Assembly (NCBI GenBank): GCA_964511405.1
Contig: CAZEFK010000314.1
Location: forward strand, 1 to 5,885
Direction of reading: 5' to 3'
From: CAZEFK01 sp964511405
GTDB taxonomy: Bacteria; Pseudomonadota; Alphaproteobacteria; Elsterales; Elsteraceae
DNA: 5,885 nt
Shown here: in pieces, positions 1 to 5,865 of the stretch
Layout: each line of letters opens with the position of its first letter
Position numbering within the stretch: position 1 is the first letter of the stretch
Notes under the pieces: model-generated
What the model saw: only the letters and a program-made list of their open reading frames with translations
What the model was told of the DNA's origin: nothing
Database searches by the model: none
Made by a program: the position numbers and the translations under genes

Positions 1-54
1 GCAGCCTCGCCGATCACACCACCCAGCCAAAGGTGGGCGCAGAACAGCGCTTAC
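1..54. mobile_element. Probable end of an IS66-family insertion sequence (rest lies left of the window)
   Basis: Read on the minus strand, the sequence from base 54 leftward begins GTAAGCG, the terminal sequence I associate with IS66-family elements; on the plus strand this is CGCTTAC at 48-54. This is exactly where the minus-strand ATPase gene stops looking like its family: the reading frame passes from a plausible protein (ending GPVVR) into a short unrelated tail and a stop. IS66 elements typically make 8-bp target duplications, so bases 55-62 (GGACAACG) would be expected again at the far end of the element. No transposase reading frame can be identified in only 54 bases, so the family assignment rests on the terminal motif and the coincidence with the gene break. 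Confidence 0.5.
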
Positions 55-613
55 GGACAACGGGGCCCGATCCCGCCGTGTTATTTAGGTCCATCGATAT
101 AAATGGACTCGTGCGTCTGCCGAGGACCGCAGAATCCTGCCAAGCCTTGCTATGGCTAAATCCAAGTTGCCTGCCGGCTGTGGTGCGGTTGAGATGTTCC
201 AGTCTTTCAGATACAAGCTCAATTCCGCCCAAAGGTCGCCGGGTCATTTCCCGCTGATATCGCAGCTTAAGTTCGTACTGCAGATAGGTCATTGACGCTT
301 CGGCGCGCTGGCTAAGAATGTCCTCTCCGGTGGCCGGTATGATCATCTCAATCAAAAATGACATTTCTGGCGTCGAATTGGATCCAATTCGAGTAAATAG
401 ATTCCGAACATCGCCGCCACGACCTTCGCCTCCGCGTACGGATAGAGCGGCGTCCATGAGAGGTTTGTCTGCGAGAGCGGAAAGGAAATCGATCGCATCA
501 AAGAAATTTGACTTGCCAACGCTATTTGCGCCGGCAATACACGTGAACGGGCCTAGACGGATGTCGAGACCGTCGAGATTCTTAAACCCGGATACCCTCA
601 CTCGGGTTAGCAT
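14..613 (-). pseudogene. AAA family (RecF/OLD-like) ATPase, N-terminal fragment, probably interrupted
   Basis: The protein starts MLTRVRVSGFKNL, the usual opening of ATPases of the AAA_15/AAA_21 (RecF/OLD-like) group, followed by a Walker A motif GANSVGKSN at residues 28-36. The start at 613 is preferred to the upstream ATG at 658 because it gives this family opening; a GAGGA lies 10 bases before it (628-624). Only 199 residues are present, against roughly 400 or more in complete members. The ABC-type signature, Walker B and the rest of the catalytic half are missing, so it should not be an active ATPase. The last dozen residues (KRCSAPTFGWVV) come from the presumed insertion sequence at 1-54. 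Lower GC than the neighbouring genes suggests a foreign origin. Cellular role unknown; relatives are often found in defence or accessory regions. If the break is not real it would be a short hypothetical protein. The gap of 99 bases up to the AsnC-type gene on the same strand shows nothing recognisable. Confidence 0.7.
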
Positions 614-712
614 TTGCTGCCTGTCCTCGTGGCCGGTTTGAGCGCCAAATGTGTACAACAGACCCTTGCGGTGTTCCAGTCGAGCTCCGGAAGCTGCCGT
701 CCGCCTCGATTA

Positions 713-1219
713 TCACTCCGCCGGCGGCACCAGCAGGTCGAGCGGCAGCACCGGGTCGTCCTTGACCGTGCGGGTCACGATGTAGGTGAAGTAGCGGTCG
801 ATGCCGATGTCGCTGGCGAGCAGGCTGTCGACGAGCCGCTGATAGGCGTCAATGTCCGGCACCATCACCTTCAGCAGATAATCCAGGCCGCCGCCGACCG
901 ACCAGCAGGCCACGATCTCGCGGTGGCCGCGCACGGCATGCTCGAAGCGGTCGAAATCGGCCTGTCGGTGAGCGCCGAGCGTGACCTCCATGAACACCAG
1001 CGCCATCGGCGCCAGCAGGCGCACCGCCACACGGGCGTGGTAGCCGGTGACCAGGCCCGCGGCTTCCAGTCGGTGCAGCCGGTTCCAGCAGGGCGTCGCC
1101 GACAGCCCGACGCGCTCGGCGAGCGCCAGCTTGGTGACCCGGCCGTCACGCTGGATCTCGGCCAGGATCTTGAGGTCGATCGTGTCGAGCTTGGGCAGGG
1201 CGGGCGGCATCGCCGCCAT
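713..1219 (-). CDS. Lrp/AsnC family transcriptional regulator (DoeX-like, ectoine-associated)
   Basis: A 168-residue protein with the two-domain plan of the Lrp/AsnC family. The N-terminal winged helix-turn-helix spans about residues 11-60: LDTIDLKILAEIQRDGR, then ALAERVGLSATPCWNRLHRLE as the recognition region and GLVTGY. A RAM (ligand-sensing, oligomerising) domain spans about 68-155, with GGGLDYLLKV and IGIDRYFTYIVTRTVKD. Family members usually act as dimers to octamers that respond to amino acids. Members of this subgroup (AsnC/DoeX) are commonly encoded in ectoine and hydroxyectoine utilisation loci, and the neighbouring enuR-like gene and ehuABCD support that assignment. It is divergent from the MocR-type gene with 57 bases between the starts. 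The start at 1219 is the outermost ATG; a second ATG three codons in (1210) is also possible, and neither has a strong Shine-Dalgarno. Complete and unremarkable in length. The target promoter is inferred, not shown. Confidence 0.88.
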   Translation of the reverse strand: MAAMPPALPKLDTIDLKILAEIQRDGRVTKLALAERVGLSATPCWNRLHRLEAAGLVTGYHARVAVRLLAPMALVFMEVTLGAHRQADFDRFEHAVRGHREIVACWSVGGGLDYLLKVMVPDIDAYQRLVDSLLASDIGIDRYFTYIVTRTVKDDPVLPLDLLVPPAE

Positions 1220-1276
1220 CCGACCCCAGCGCCTTTCCGATTGTCAATTGGACTGAGATTGGGCATCTAGAAAATC
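1220..1276. promoter_or_regulatory. Divergent control region between the AsnC-type and EnuR-like genes
   Basis: This 57-bp AT-richer gap must carry promoters for both genes. The plus strand has TTGTCA at 1241-1246, 17 bases, then CATCTA at 1264-1269, ending 7 bases before the ATG at 1277. The overlapping 9-bp near-palindrome ATTGTCAAT (1240-1248) also gives TTGACA on the minus strand (1247-1242), so possible -35 elements for the two directions overlap. CAATT at 1245-1249 followed by AGATTG (1256-1261) and CAT (1264-1266) recurs with slightly different spacing upstream of ehuA. No Shine-Dalgarno precedes 1277. The hexamers are seen directly; their use as promoters is inferred, and the -10 elements are poor matches. 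Confidence 0.5.
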
Positions 1277-1288
1277 ATGACAAACTGG
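1271..1288 (+). promoter_or_regulatory. Shared 18-bp element, copy 1 (candidate EnuR operator)
   Basis: AAAATCATGACAAACTGG overlaps the start codon of the EnuR-like gene (ATG at 1277). It matches 16 of 18 bases of the reverse complement of 2690-2707 upstream of ehuA. A protein bound here would cover the predicted transcription start and could give autorepression. Twelve of the bases also encode the first four residues (MTNW), so coding constraint may contribute. Operator function is inferred. Confidence 0.4.
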
Positions 1289-2662
1289 CGCCCCGATCGC
1301 AGCGCGCTGCGCCGGCCGGCCTATCTGTCGCTGGCCGACCAAGTCGCCACGGCGATCGCCGACGGCGCCCTGGAGGCGGGGCAGCGGCTGCCGCCCCATC
1401 GCCAGCTGGCCGACCAGCTGGGCCTGTCGGTGCAGACCGTCAGCCGCGCCTATGAGGAGCTGATCCGCCGCGGCCTGGTGTCGGGCGAGGTTGGGCGCGG
1501 CAGCTTCGTGCGCCCGGCCCGGCGCGAGCCCGATCCGCCCTATTTGCCGGAACGGCTGGGCGAGGTCATCGATCTGTCGATCCTGAAGCCGGTATGCGAG
1601 CCGCACCACCTGGACCGCATGCGCGCTGCCCTGATCGACCTGGCCGAGACCCTGCCCGCCGGCGCCGTGCTGTCGTTCCGCCCGAACGTGGTGTTCCCGC
1701 GCCACCGCGCCGTGGCGGTCGAGTGGCTGAAGGCCTGCGGGCTGGAGGCGGCGCCCGGCACCGTGATGCTGACCAACGGCGCGACCGCGGGCATGACGAT
1801 CGCGCTGCTGTCGGCGGCGCCGCCCGGCTCGACCGTGGTCACCGAGGCCATCGGCCATCATACGCTGGTGCCGCTGGCCCAGTATTTGGGCCTGAAGCTG
1901 CGCGGCCTGGCGATCGACGACCATGGCATCCGGCCCGACGCCGTGGACGAGGCCTGCCGCGACGGCGCCGTGCGCGCCTTGTTCGTGCAGCCGACCGTGG
2001 TCAACCCGACGGCCAGCCTGATGCCCCTGGCGCGGCGTCACGAGCTGGTCGCGGTGGCCCGCCGGCATGGCTTGGCCATCATCGAGAACGACGTGCTGGG
2101 CCCGCTGGTCGAGGCGCGGCCGCCGCCGCTGGCGGCGCTGGCCCCCGAGCGGGCGCTCTACGTCACCAGCTTCACCAAATGCGTCGTCCCCGGCCTGCGC
2201 ATCGGTTATCTGGTGGTGCCCGACCGGTTGGTGCCCGCGGTCGCCAACCGCCACCTGGTGACCAACTGGATGGCGGCGCCGCTGCTGGCCGAGATCGCCA
2301 GCCGCTGGGTCGAGAGCGGGGTCGCGCGCGATCTGGCGTTGTGGCAGCGGGCCGCCATCCGCCGGCGCCAGCAGATCGCGGCCGAGGTGATGGCCGGGAT
2401 TCCGCATCGCGCCCACCCCGAGGCCCTGCATCTGTGGTTGCCTTTGAGCGACGGCCGCTCCGAGGAGGCGTTCGTCAGCCACGCCCGGCTGCAGGGCGTG
2501 GCGATCGCGCCCGGCGGCTCGTTCTTCACCAACCCGGCCGTCCGCTATCCGGCGGTGCGCATCTCGGTCGGCTCGACCACCGAGGCCGAGCTGCGCACCG
2601 GCCTCGGCATTGTCGCGGCCCTGGTCAACGGCGATCCCGAGCCCGTGCTGCTGGCGATCTGA
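1277..2662 (+). CDS. enuR: MocR/GntR-family PLP-dependent regulator of ectoine use, EnuR-like
   Basis: A 461-residue protein combining an N-terminal GntR-type winged helix (about residues 14-77, with GQRLPPHRQLADQLGLSVQT and YEELIRRGLVSGEVGRGSFV) with a fold-type I aminotransferase domain (about 105-455). Within the latter, the cofactor-binding positions are visible: TNGATAG, the PTVVNPT segment, Asp272 in IIENDVLGPL, Lys301 in SFTKCVVPGLRIGYL as the expected PLP Schiff-base lysine, and Arg428 in AVRISVG as the likely carboxylate-binding arginine. In Ruegeria pomeroyi EnuR the PLP lysine is Lys302 (from memory). EnuR represses ectoine genes until ectoine-derived diaminobutyrate compounds react with its PLP. 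The position directly before ehuABCD and next to an AsnC-type gene supports this identity. Members act as head-to-tail dimers that bind DNA and lack real aminotransferase activity. There is no Shine-Dalgarno before the ATG, consistent with a leaderless transcript. A general MocR regulator of another pathway is the alternative. Confidence 0.85.
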   Translation: MTNWRPDRSALRRPAYLSLADQVATAIADGALEAGQRLPPHRQLADQLGLSVQTVSRAYEELIRRGLVSGEVGRGSFVRPARREPDPPYLPERLGEVIDLSILKPVCEPHHLDRMRAALIDLAETLPAGAVLSFRPNVVFPRHRAVAVEWLKACGLEAAPGTVMLTNGATAGMTIALLSAAPPGSTVVTEAIGHHTLVPLAQYLGLKLRGLAIDDHGIRPDAVDEACRDGAVRALFVQPTVVNPTASLMPLARRHELVAVARRHGLAIIENDVLGPLVEARPPPLAALAPERALYVTSFTKCVVPGLRIGYLVVPDRLVPAVANRHLVTNWMAAPLLAEIASRWVESGVARDLALWQRAAIRRRQQIAAEVMAGIPHRAHPEALHLWLPLSDGRSEEAFVSHARLQGVAIAPGGSFFTNPAVRYPAVRISVGSTTEAELRTGLGIVAALVNGDPEPVLLAI

Positions 2663-2689
2663 CGGACGGAAATGTACTGATTCAATTTT

Positions 2690-2707
2690 CCAGATTGACA
2701 TGATTTT
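2690..2707 (-). promoter_or_regulatory. Shared 18-bp element, copy 2 (candidate operator before ehuA)
   Basis: On the minus strand this reads AAAATCATGTCAATCTGG, differing from 1271-1288 at only two positions (10 and 14). It lies in non-coding sequence between the EnuR-like gene and ehuA and overlaps the TTGACA hexamer at 2695-2700, so a bound repressor would block RNA polymerase. Similarity stops on both sides of the 18 bases, which favours a protein-binding site over a duplicated gene fragment. A nearby inverted repeat, TCAAT at 2682-2686 and ATTGA at 2694-2698, may be part of the same site. Function is inferred. Confidence 0.45.
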
Positions 2708-2730
2708 GGGCGCCTTCCATCGTTCTCGAC
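2695..2730 (+). promoter_or_regulatory. Candidate promoter of ehuABCD, predicted leaderless
   Basis: A perfect -35 hexamer TTGACA at 2695-2700 is followed, 17 bases later, by CATCGT at 2718-2723, a poor -10. With normal spacing transcription would begin at or next to the A of the ehuA ATG at 2731. No purine-rich ribosome-binding sequence lies in the bases just before that ATG, which agrees with a leaderless message. The same geometry occurs before the EnuR-like gene. The weak -10 suggests need for activation or a relaxed alphaproteobacterial promoter. Confidence 0.45.
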
Positions 2731-3519
2731 ATGGCCGGCGCCCCCATCATCCAGATCGACCGCATCTCGAAGTGCTATGGCCGCTTCGTCGTCCTGGACG
2801 ATCTGTCGTTCTCGGTCGCGGCCGGCGAGAAGCTGGCGCTGATCGGGCCGTCGGGCTCGGGCAAGACCACCATCCTGCGCATCCTGATGACGCTGGAGAC
2901 GATCGACGGCGGCCACATCACCGTCGACGGCGAGCCCTTGTTCCACATGCCCGGGCGCGGCGGGCTGGTGCCGGCCGACGAGCGCCACCTGCACCGGATG
3001 CGCACCAAGCTCGGCATGGTGTTCCAGCTGTTCAACCTGTTTCCGCACAAGTGCATTCTGGACAACGTCACCCTGGCGCCGATGCTGACCCAGGGGGTGC
3101 CGCGCGCCGTGGCCGAGCGCCGGGCGCTCGAGATCCTGGACATGGTCGGCATGGCCGACAAGGCGCAGGCCATGCCGGCGCAACTGTCGGGCGGGCAGAA
3201 GCAGCGGGCGGCGATCGCCCGCGCCGTCGCCCTGAAGCCCAAGATCATGTTGTTCGATGAGGTCACGTCGGCCCTCGATCCCGAGCTGGTCGAGGAGGTG
3301 CTGAACGTCATGCGCCGGCTCGCGCAAGAGACCGACATGACGATGCTGCTGGTGACCCATGAGATGGGCTTTGCCCATGACTTCGCCGACCGGGTGCTGT
3401 TCTTCGACGGCGGCCGGATCGTCGAGGAAGGACCGCCCGACGACATCTTCACCCGGCCGAAGGAAGAACGCACCCGCGCCTTCCTCAAGAAGATCATCGC
3501 CGCCGGGCAGCGCGTATGA
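2731..3519 (+). CDS. ehuA: Ectoine/hydroxyectoine ABC transporter, ATP-binding protein EhuA
   Basis: A 262-residue ABC ATPase of the polar amino acid type, which would sit on the cytoplasmic side of the EhuCD permease and hydrolyse ATP for import. All motifs are intact: Walker A GPSGSGKTT (39-47), Q-loop Gln99 in VFQLFNLFPH, signature LSGGQKQR (152-159), Walker B MLFDE (173-177, Asp176 and Glu177), D-loop SALD and switch His210 in VTHE. An insertion around residues 69-90 (PLFHMPGRGGLVPADERHLHRMR) is characteristic of EhuA compared with general glutamine-type ATPases such as GlnQ. It is the first gene of the operon, 68 bases after the EnuR-like gene and 46 bases before ehuB. The ATG at 2731 is chosen because it gives the standard N-terminus; it has no Shine-Dalgarno but lies 36 bases after a TTGACA. 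Family assignment is firm, substrate follows from similarity and from EhuB. Confidence 0.92.
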   Translation: MAGAPIIQIDRISKCYGRFVVLDDLSFSVAAGEKLALIGPSGSGKTTILRILMTLETIDGGHITVDGEPLFHMPGRGGLVPADERHLHRMRTKLGMVFQLFNLFPHKCILDNVTLAPMLTQGVPRAVAERRALEILDMVGMADKAQAMPAQLSGGQKQRAAIARAVALKPKIMLFDEVTSALDPELVEEVLNVMRRLAQETDMTMLLVTHEMGFAHDFADRVLFFDGGRIVEEGPPDDIFTRPKEERTRAFLKKIIAAGQRV

Positions 3520-3551
3520 GGCCGATCAAGACCAACAACCGACGTCCTGGT

Positions 3552-3559
3552 GAGGTGAT
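3552..3559 (+). promoter_or_regulatory. Strong ribosome-binding site of ehuB
   Basis: GAGGTGAT, close to a perfect complement of the 16S rRNA 3' end, is 6 bases before the ehuB ATG at 3566. It contrasts with the absence of such a sequence before ehuA and would suit higher output of the binding protein than of the membrane subunits. It also fixes the ehuB start. Confidence 0.8.
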
Positions 3560-3565
3560 CCCGAC

Positions 3566-4435
3566 ATGACCCGCATCGAGTCTTCCCGCCTGTCCGTGCC
3601 GCGCGCCGCCGCCGCGGCGCTCGCCATTCTCGGCGGCCTGGCCGCAGCCGCCCCGGCTCATGCCGAGGACCCGCTGGCCAAGCTGCGCGAGCAGGGCTTC
3701 GCCCGCATCGCCATCGCCAACGAGCCGCCCTTCACCGCGGTCAAGCCGGACGGCTCGGTGTCGGGAGCGGCCCCCGACGTCGCCCGCGCCGTGTTCAAGC
3801 AGCTTGGGGTCGGCGATGTCGTCGCGTCGGTTTCGGAGTACGGCGCCATGATCCCCGGCCTGCAGGCCGGCCGCTTCGACGCGGTCACCGCGGGGCTGTT
3901 CATGAAGCCCGAACGCTGCCGGGCAGTCGCCTATTCCGAACCGATCCTGTGCGACGCCGAGGCGTTCGCCGTGAAGAAGGGCAACCCCAAGGGCTTCAAG
4001 AGCTACGCCGACATCGCGCACGACCCGGCGGCCAAGATCGGCGCGCCCGGCGGCGGCACCGAGGAACGCCTGTCGCTGGCCGCGGGCGTGCCGCGCGACC
4101 GCGTGATCGTCGTGCCTGACGGCCAGAGCGGCCTGAAGATGCTGCAGGACGGCCGCATCGACGCCTACTCGCTGCCCGTGCTGTCGATCAACGATCTCCT
4201 GAAGAAGGCCAACGACCCGGGGCTGGAGGTGGTGGCGCCGGTGCAGGGCGCGCCGGTGTCGTGTGACGGGGCGGCCTTCCGCAAGCAGGACACCGCGCTG
4301 CGCGACGCCTTCGACCGGATCCTGGCCAACATGAAGACGTCGGGCGAGTTCGCCAAGATCATCGAGCCCTACGGCTTCTCGGCGGCCGCGGCCATGCAGA
4401 CCAGCCGCGACAAGCTGTGCGCGGCATCGAACTAG
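3566..4435 (+). CDS. ehuB: Ectoine/hydroxyectoine ABC transporter, periplasmic binding protein EhuB
   Basis: A 289-residue family 3 solute-binding protein that should capture ectoine or hydroxyectoine in the periplasm and deliver it to EhuC/EhuD. An N-terminal signal peptide is clear: basic start, a hydrophobic Ala/Leu-rich stretch, and a type I cleavage site after Ala33 (AHA, then EDPLAK); there is no lipobox. The Sinorhizobium meliloti EhuB structure uses, from memory, Glu21, Phe24, Tyr60, Phe80 and Arg85 to hold ectoine. Here Glu53, Phe56 (NEPPF), Tyr92 (SEYGAMIPG), Phe112 and Arg117 (GLFMKPERC) all occur at a constant offset of 32. Phe/Tyr form the aromatic cage and Arg the salt bridge to the carboxylate. 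Other family stretches include GAPGGGTEER (159-168), VIVVPDGQSGLKMLQDGRID and EFAKIIEPYGFS. The start is set by the strong GAGGTGAT site. It is the second gene of the operon. Substrate assignment is as firm as sequence alone allows. Confidence 0.95.
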   Translation: MTRIESSRLSVPRAAAAALAILGGLAAAAPAHAEDPLAKLREQGFARIAIANEPPFTAVKPDGSVSGAAPDVARAVFKQLGVGDVVASVSEYGAMIPGLQAGRFDAVTAGLFMKPERCRAVAYSEPILCDAEAFAVKKGNPKGFKSYADIAHDPAAKIGAPGGGTEERLSLAAGVPRDRVIVVPDGQSGLKMLQDGRIDAYSLPVLSINDLLKKANDPGLEVVAPVQGAPVSCDGAAFRKQDTALRDAFDRILANMKTSGEFAKIIEPYGFSAAAAMQTSRDKLCAASN

Positions 4436-4475
4436 AAAGACGCTGTGGTTGGTGCCGGGCCCGGGATCTGCGCCG

Positions 4476-5135
4476 ATGACCCAGTGGGCCCGCTACCTGC
4501 CGCTGATGCTGGACGGCGCCGAGACCACGGTGGCGCTGACCGTGCTCGGCTCGGCCTTGGCGTTGGTCCTGGCCTTCGCCGCCGGGCTGGGCCGGCTGGC
4601 GCGCAACGGCGGGGTGCGCGCCCTGGCGCTGGTCTATGTCGAGTTCTTCCGCGGCACCTCGATCTTCGTGCAGCTGTTCTGGATCTACTATGTGCTGCCG
4701 TTGACCGGGCTGGCGCTGTCGCCGCTGGCGGCCGGCGTGCTGGCGCTGGGCTGCAATGTCGGCGCCTATGGCGCCGAGGTGGTGCGCGGCGCGGTCAAGT
4801 CCATCGGGCGCGAGCAGCACGAGGCCTGCGTCGCCCTCAACCTGACCCGCGCCCAGGCGATGCGCCATGTCATCCTGCCCCAAGCGCTGGTGCTGATGCT
4901 GCCGACCTTCTGCAACAACGCCATCGAACTGCTGAAGGCGACGGCGGTGGTGTCGCTGATCTCGCTGGCCGACCTCACCTTCCAGGCACAGGTGGTGCGG
5001 GCCCAGACCGGCAGCACGGCGATGCCGTTCCTGACCATCCTGATCGGTTATTTCGGTTTGGCGCTGGCGATTTCGGGCGGCATGCGGGCGCTGGAGCGGC
5101 GCCTGACCCGCGGCCTCGACGGCGTGTGGTCCTGA
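4476..5135 (+). CDS. ehuC: Ectoine/hydroxyectoine ABC transporter, permease EhuC
   Basis: A 219-residue inner-membrane permease of the His/Glu/Gln/Arg/opine type (3-TM or 5-TM amino acid permease group). Hydrophobic segments lie at about 17-39, 47-75, 82-103, 131-160 and 182-205. The EAA loop that docks on EhuA is visible as EACVALN at 116-122 followed by VILPQA (132-137); the normally conserved glycine is Asn122. The RGTS motif (59-62) before a membrane segment is typical. It lies 40 bases after ehuB and 8 bases before ehuD. The ATG at 4476 gives an N-terminus (MTQWARYLPLMLDGAETT) like other EhuC proteins, with GGGA 9 bases upstream. An in-frame TTG at 4449, preceded by the purine run AGAAAGA, would add nine residues and cannot be excluded. 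It should pair with EhuD as a heterodimer. The C-terminal residues are hydrophilic and cytoplasmic. Confidence 0.9.
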   Translation: MTQWARYLPLMLDGAETTVALTVLGSALALVLAFAAGLGRLARNGGVRALALVYVEFFRGTSIFVQLFWIYYVLPLTGLALSPLAAGVLALGCNVGAYGAEVVRGAVKSIGREQHEACVALNLTRAQAMRHVILPQALVLMLPTFCNNAIELLKATAVVSLISLADLTFQAQVVRAQTGSTAMPFLTILIGYFGLALAISGGMRALERRLTRGLDGVWS

Positions 5136-5137
5136 GG
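5134..5137 (+). promoter_or_regulatory. Ribosome-binding site of ehuD, overlapping the ehuC stop
   Basis: GAGG shares two bases with the TGA stop of ehuC (5133-5135) and is 6 bases before the ehuD ATG at 5144. This arrangement suggests translational coupling of the two permease subunits, which are needed in equal amounts. Confidence 0.6.
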
Positions 5138-5143
5138 CGCGCC

Positions 5144-5800
5144 ATGGACTGGGACTGGGCCTTCGTTCGCGAAATCATGCCGACCCTGGTTGCGGGCGTG
5201 CGCCTGACCATCCTGGCGACGCTGCTGGGGTCGGTCCTCGCGGCCGTGGCCGGGCTCGGGCTGGCGATCCTGCGGCGGTCGCGACGGCTGGCGCTGGCGC
5301 GCGGCGCCCGCGGCGTCGCCGCCTTCATCCGCGGGACGCCGCTGCTGGTGCAGCTCTATTTCCTGTTCTACGTGCTGCCGGATCTGGGCGTCACGCTGGC
5401 GCCGATGACCGCCGGCGTGATCGGGCTGGGACTGCATTACGGGACCTACACCGCCGAGGTCTATCGCGCCGGCATCGACAACGTGCCGCGCGGCCAGTGG
5501 GAGGCGGCCAAGGCCTGCAACTTGACCGCCGCCCAGGCCTGGCGGCACGTGATCCTGCCCCAGGCGGTGCCGCCGATGATCCCGGCGCTGGCCAACTACC
5601 TGGTCGCGATGTTCAAGGAGACGCCGCTGCTGTCGGCGATCACCGTGCTGGAGCTGATGAACCAGGCGCGCAGCGTCGCCAACTTCAACTACCGCTATCT
5701 TGAGCCGATGACCCTGGTCGGCGCCTTCTTCCTGGCGATCAGCCTGGTCTCCGTCGCCGCCCTGCGCGGCCTGGAGCGCCGCTTCGGCCGGCTCGGCTGA
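5144..5800 (+). CDS. ehuD: Ectoine/hydroxyectoine ABC transporter, permease EhuD
   Basis: A 218-residue inner-membrane permease, partner of EhuC in the translocation channel. Membrane segments are apparent at about 16-43, 56-79, 86-107, 136-158 and 186-208. The EAA loop reads EAAKACN at 120-126 with VILPQA at 136-141; as in EhuC the conserved glycine is replaced by Asn (126). RGTPLLVQLYFLFYVLP (63-79) is the classical stretch of polar amino acid permeases. EhuC and EhuD are visibly related (both carry RHVILPQA), pointing to an old duplication. The ATG at 5144 is chosen over the long open frame running back to 4445, which only overlaps ehuC in another frame; GAGG 6 bases upstream supports it. 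It is the last gene of the visible operon: no coding region follows in the remaining 85 bases. Confidence 0.9.
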   Translation: MDWDWAFVREIMPTLVAGVRLTILATLLGSVLAAVAGLGLAILRRSRRLALARGARGVAAFIRGTPLLVQLYFLFYVLPDLGVTLAPMTAGVIGLGLHYGTYTAEVYRAGIDNVPRGQWEAAKACNLTAAQAWRHVILPQAVPPMIPALANYLVAMFKETPLLSAITVLELMNQARSVANFNYRYLEPMTLVGAFFLAISLVSVAALRGLERRFGRLG

Positions 5801-5840
5801 GAGCGGGGTGAAGGAATTGGCGCGCGGGCTTTTCTTGGTT

Positions 5841-5865
5841 CGTCATCCCCGCGAAGGCGGGGATC
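5841..5865. repeat. Palindromic intergenic repeat (alphaproteobacterial type) after ehuD
   Basis: ATCCCCGC (5845-5852), a GAAG loop and GCGGGGAT (5857-5864) form a perfect 8-bp hairpin, preceded by CGTC. This CGTCATCCCCGCGAAGGCGG-type palindrome is one I recognise as scattered in many copies between genes of alphaproteobacteria; in false ORFs it translates as DPRLRGDDE. It sits 40 bases after the ehuD stop. It may act as a transcript-end stabiliser or weak terminator, but no run of T follows, so a classical Rho-independent terminator is not supported. Low-complexity GC-rich sequence follows to the window end. Confidence 0.7.

Noticed and set aside
614..1270. A 218-codon plus-strand frame across the AsnC-type gene
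   Set aside because: Composition (His, Arg, Gln, Val-rich) is that of an antisense shadow; the minus-strand protein has clear Lrp/AsnC motifs.
1244..2701. A 485-codon open frame antisense to the EnuR-like gene, and a 277-codon one antisense to ehuA (2545-3378)
   Set aside because: High-GC shadow frames: rich in Arg, Gly, His and Gln, no domain, no ribosome-binding site, and fully opposite to well-supported genes.
1594..2703. A 369-codon plus-strand frame overlapping the EnuR-like gene
   Set aside because: Arg/Gly/Ala/Pro-rich frame-shifted shadow of the real gene with no recognisable domain.
4445..5143. N-terminal extension of ehuD by 233 codons from a GTG at 4445
   Set aside because: It overlaps the whole of ehuC in another frame and is Gly/Ala/Arg-rich without family similarity; the ATG at 5144 has a good ribosome-binding site and gives a normal-length EhuD.
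5845..5864. Rho-independent terminator for ehuABCD
   Set aside because: The hairpin is strong but no T-run follows on either strand; the sequence matches a dispersed repeat type instead.
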